From Alphaproteobacteria bacterium (lineage in GTDB: Bacteria > Pseudomonadota > Alphaproteobacteria > GCA-2731375): 64,000 nucleotides of DNA. How positions within the stretch are numbered: the first letter of the stretch is position 1; each line of letters begins with the position of its first letter. Both the position numbers and the translations under genes were made by a program. Shown here piece after piece: positions 62,416-64,000 of the stretch. The notes under the pieces were generated by a model. The model made no database searches, was not told the origin of the DNA, and saw only the letters and a program-made list of their open reading frames with translations. The stretch covers positions 62,001-126,000 of the forward strand of contig JADHTB010000008.1 of assembly GCA_016776605.1 (NCBI GenBank), in the 5' to 3' direction.

Positions 62416-63606
62416 TTATGGTTTCTGGGCCCTGAAGTAATTATCCACCGCGCGCGCGATGGAGGCGGCAATGGCGGCACGCGAGGTGGCGTTGGTCAAC
62501 ATTCTTTCGTCCTTCCGGTTCGACAAATAGCCTAATTCGATCAATACCGATGGCACATCCGGCGCCTTGAGAACACGGAACCCGGCGAACCGGTGCGGTT
62601 TGCGGCGCATCCGGATAAGTTGTCGCAATTCCGGCACCAGGGCGGCCGCGAATTGTGCGGAATAATTCATCGTCTCGCGCTGGGTCAGATCGATCAGGAT
62701 CGAGGCGACCTGATCATCATGACCGGTCAAATTCACCCCGGCGATCACATCGGCGCGGTTTTCCTTTGCCGCCAGCGCGGCGGATTCCTTATCGGATGAT
62801 TTTTCCGACAACGTATAGATGCCGCCACCGCGAATTCTTTTGTTACCTATCGAATCAGCATGGATGGAAACAAACAAATCCGCCTCCGCGGCCCGGGCAA
62901 TAGCCACCCTCCGGCGCAGGGAAATAAAGACATCCCCATTGCGGGTCAGACGGACCCGCTGCCGGCCAAGAGCCTTAATCGCCTTGCCGATCTGCCGCGC
63001 CATATTCAGGGTAACGCCTTTTTCAAAGGTGCCGCTGATCCCGATGGCGCCAGGGTCGACACCGCCATGGCCGGGGTCAATTACGACCAATGGCATTTGC
63101 GCGGGCCGCCGTTTCGGTTTCAGCGTTTGCGCTGTCTTGTTCGGACGCGCGGCCGGGATTGGTGGCGGTTTTCGAGCCGCCATAAAAGCCTGGCGCGAGG
63201 CCGGCTTGATATCGATCACCAAGCGTGGGCCATAGCCTTCGGCGGCGGGCAGCAAAAATGACTTTTTCACCACACCTGGGCCGCGCAAATCCAACACAAC
63301 GCGTGCGTTGCCCTGTTGGTAATGGCCATAGCGCAGGCCCGCGATCAAGCCGCCGTTGCGCCGGGCTGTTCCGGCGGGCACCTGCCAGCCAATATCGGGT
63401 AAATCCAGAACGATCCGATACGGATCAGCCAAGGCGAAAACGTGAAAGCTGACGGGCGCCGACAGATCAAGCACAAGCCGGGTCGTGCCGTTATGCACGC
63501 CAATTCTGATACCGCGAGCAACAGTCTCCGCCCAGGCGTTTTGCGACAATGCACAACACAGACTGACGATCAGAATCAAATAAAGGCGTATATTACCAGG
63601 CATCAT
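62416..63606 (-). CDS. amiC: N-acetylmuramoyl-L-alanine amidase (AmiC type)
   Basis: A protein of about 396 residues. A Sec signal peptide (MMPGNIRLYLILIVSLCCAL...) directs export. An AMIN domain (about 35-125; TRLVLDLSAPVSFHVF) binds the wall or septum, followed by a Pro/Lys-rich linker. The zinc-dependent Amidase_3 domain (about 175-396) has IDPGHGGVDPGA, the zinc Glu in FEKGVTL, FVSIHADS and the catalytic Glu in VLIELGYLSN. It cleaves between muramic acid and the peptide to split daughter cells. Start is uncertain; the frame is open to 63684 without a clear ribosome site. Confidence 0.9.
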   Translation of the reverse strand: MMPGNIRLYLILIVSLCCALSQNAWAETVARGIRIGVHNGTTRLVLDLSAPVSFHVFALADPYRIVLDLPDIGWQVPAGTARRNGGLIAGLRYGHYQQGNARVVLDLRGPGVVKKSFLLPAAEGYGPRLVIDIKPASRQAFMAARKPPPIPAARPNKTAQTLKPKRRPAQMPLVVIDPGHGGVDPGAIGISGTFEKGVTLNMARQIGKAIKALGRQRVRLTRNGDVFISLRRRVAIARAAEADLFVSIHADSIGNKRIRGGGIYTLSEKSSDKESAALAAKENRADVIAGVNLTGHDDQVASILIDLTQRETMNYSAQFAAALVPELRQLIRMRRKPHRFAGFRVLKAPDVPSVLIELGYLSNRKDERMLTNATSRAAIAASIARAVDNYFRAQKP

Positions 63607-64000
63607 ACATTTAGTTGCCGCGAATCGCTGAGCCACCATATCTAATGTCGCCACAGATAGCCATTCGGAGCTAACAATAGGCACCGCATTTCTCGTCGGG
63701 CTGCGGGCGGGCAGTATTTATTCTTTGAGAAAACAAAGATTAAGCGTATATCATGCTACTTGTGTAAAAGTTCCGTCACCATTTCACTGGGTATTTGTAT
63801 CGAGTGAAAGCGTGGCAGCGATAGGCTGGGTTGTTTTGGCGCCAAAGTTTCTTAGGTCGCTACAGGTTTCAGGCCGACGCTGTTGCGCAGTTGGATTGAT
63901 GGATTGGATCGGTGAATTCGAAGCCAGATCGGCGTAATGCCGCTCGGGTGATGGTAGAAGGATCCCCGTCCTGGTCGGCCCATGGTGTTAATGCGGCTTT
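63607..64000. other. Right end of the window, upstream of amiC
   Basis: About 390 bp with no convincing gene. In alphaproteobacteria the divergent neighbour of amiC is often the RNase E gene (rne), which has a long leader. This region could be that leader, with the gene starting beyond the window. No direct evidence is seen; a 70-codon plus-strand frame at 63725-63937 lacks any family features. Confidence 0.3.

Noticed and set aside
63725..63937. 70-codon plus-strand frame near the right end
   Set aside because: No Shine-Dalgarno and no family features. The region is better explained as a leader of a gene outside the window.

Overview
The window looks like chromosomal DNA of a free-living alphaproteobacterium. 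The evidence is moderately high GC, a methylsuccinyl-CoA dehydrogenase of the ethylmalonyl-CoA pathway, a bactofilin/M23 peptidase pair, the wall-enzyme order amidase - PBP1A - prfB usual for this class, and many CoA-ester and flavin-dependent enzymes. I see no prophage, CRISPR array, rRNA or plasmid functions. The only insertion-sequence trace is a broken IS6-type transposase near 1.6 kb.

Layout. 0-1.9 kb: a TauD-type dioxygenase, a cupin and the IS6 remnant. 1.9-6.8 kb (minus): a tightly overlapping trehalose operon otsB - GH15 hydrolase - otsA - glk. 7.5-15.2 kb: catabolic genes (D-aminoacylase-type amidohydrolase, luciferase-like enzyme, GST, TPP enzyme, class II aldolase, MmgE/PrpD). 15.3-20.2 kb: a Baeyer-Villiger-type monooxygenase, a GlxA-type AraC regulator divergent from an OsmC protein, and an AurF-like diiron protein. 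20.2-32.9 kb: a complete ebo cluster split into two divergent arms. The minus arm reads PQQ dehydrogenase - cytochrome c - eboE - eboA - eboB - FAD oxidoreductase - CaiB CoA-transferase. The plus arm reads idi2 - eboF - eboD - eboC. 33.0-53.3 kb: tRNA-Ser(UGA), mcd, gluQ, beta-oxidation genes (fadA, fadB-like, hydratase, hydroxyacyl-CoA dehydrogenase), DNA repair, nudC, nitroreductase, OmpA lipoprotein and others. 53.4-55.5 kb: two tandem degenerate receiver-domain proteins. 55.7-63.6 kb: a cell-envelope block with M23 peptidase and bactofilin, then prfB (with its programmed frameshift), mrcA and amiC.

The most interesting system is the ebo cluster. The known ebo proteins (a sugar-phosphate-cyclase-like EboD, the UbiA-like EboC, phosphatase-superfamily EboF, TatD-like EboB, TIM-barrel EboE and EboA) are linked in cyanobacteria to moving a metabolite precursor to the periplasm. 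Here they flank genes for a type 2 isopentenyl-diphosphate isomerase (prenyl supply), an exported PQQ-type dehydrogenase and a c-type cytochrome. This suggests a prenyl-linked metabolite that is exported and then oxidised in the periplasm. That pathway is inference.

A second notable feature is a family of about 104-bp, two-hairpin dispersed repeats. There are eight copies plus one remnant in this window. All eight lie just 3' of genes, and they keep their hairpins through compensatory changes. Some copies supply stop codons or a protein C-terminus. Two possible unannotated structured RNAs are also reported (7.1 kb and 35.0 kb).
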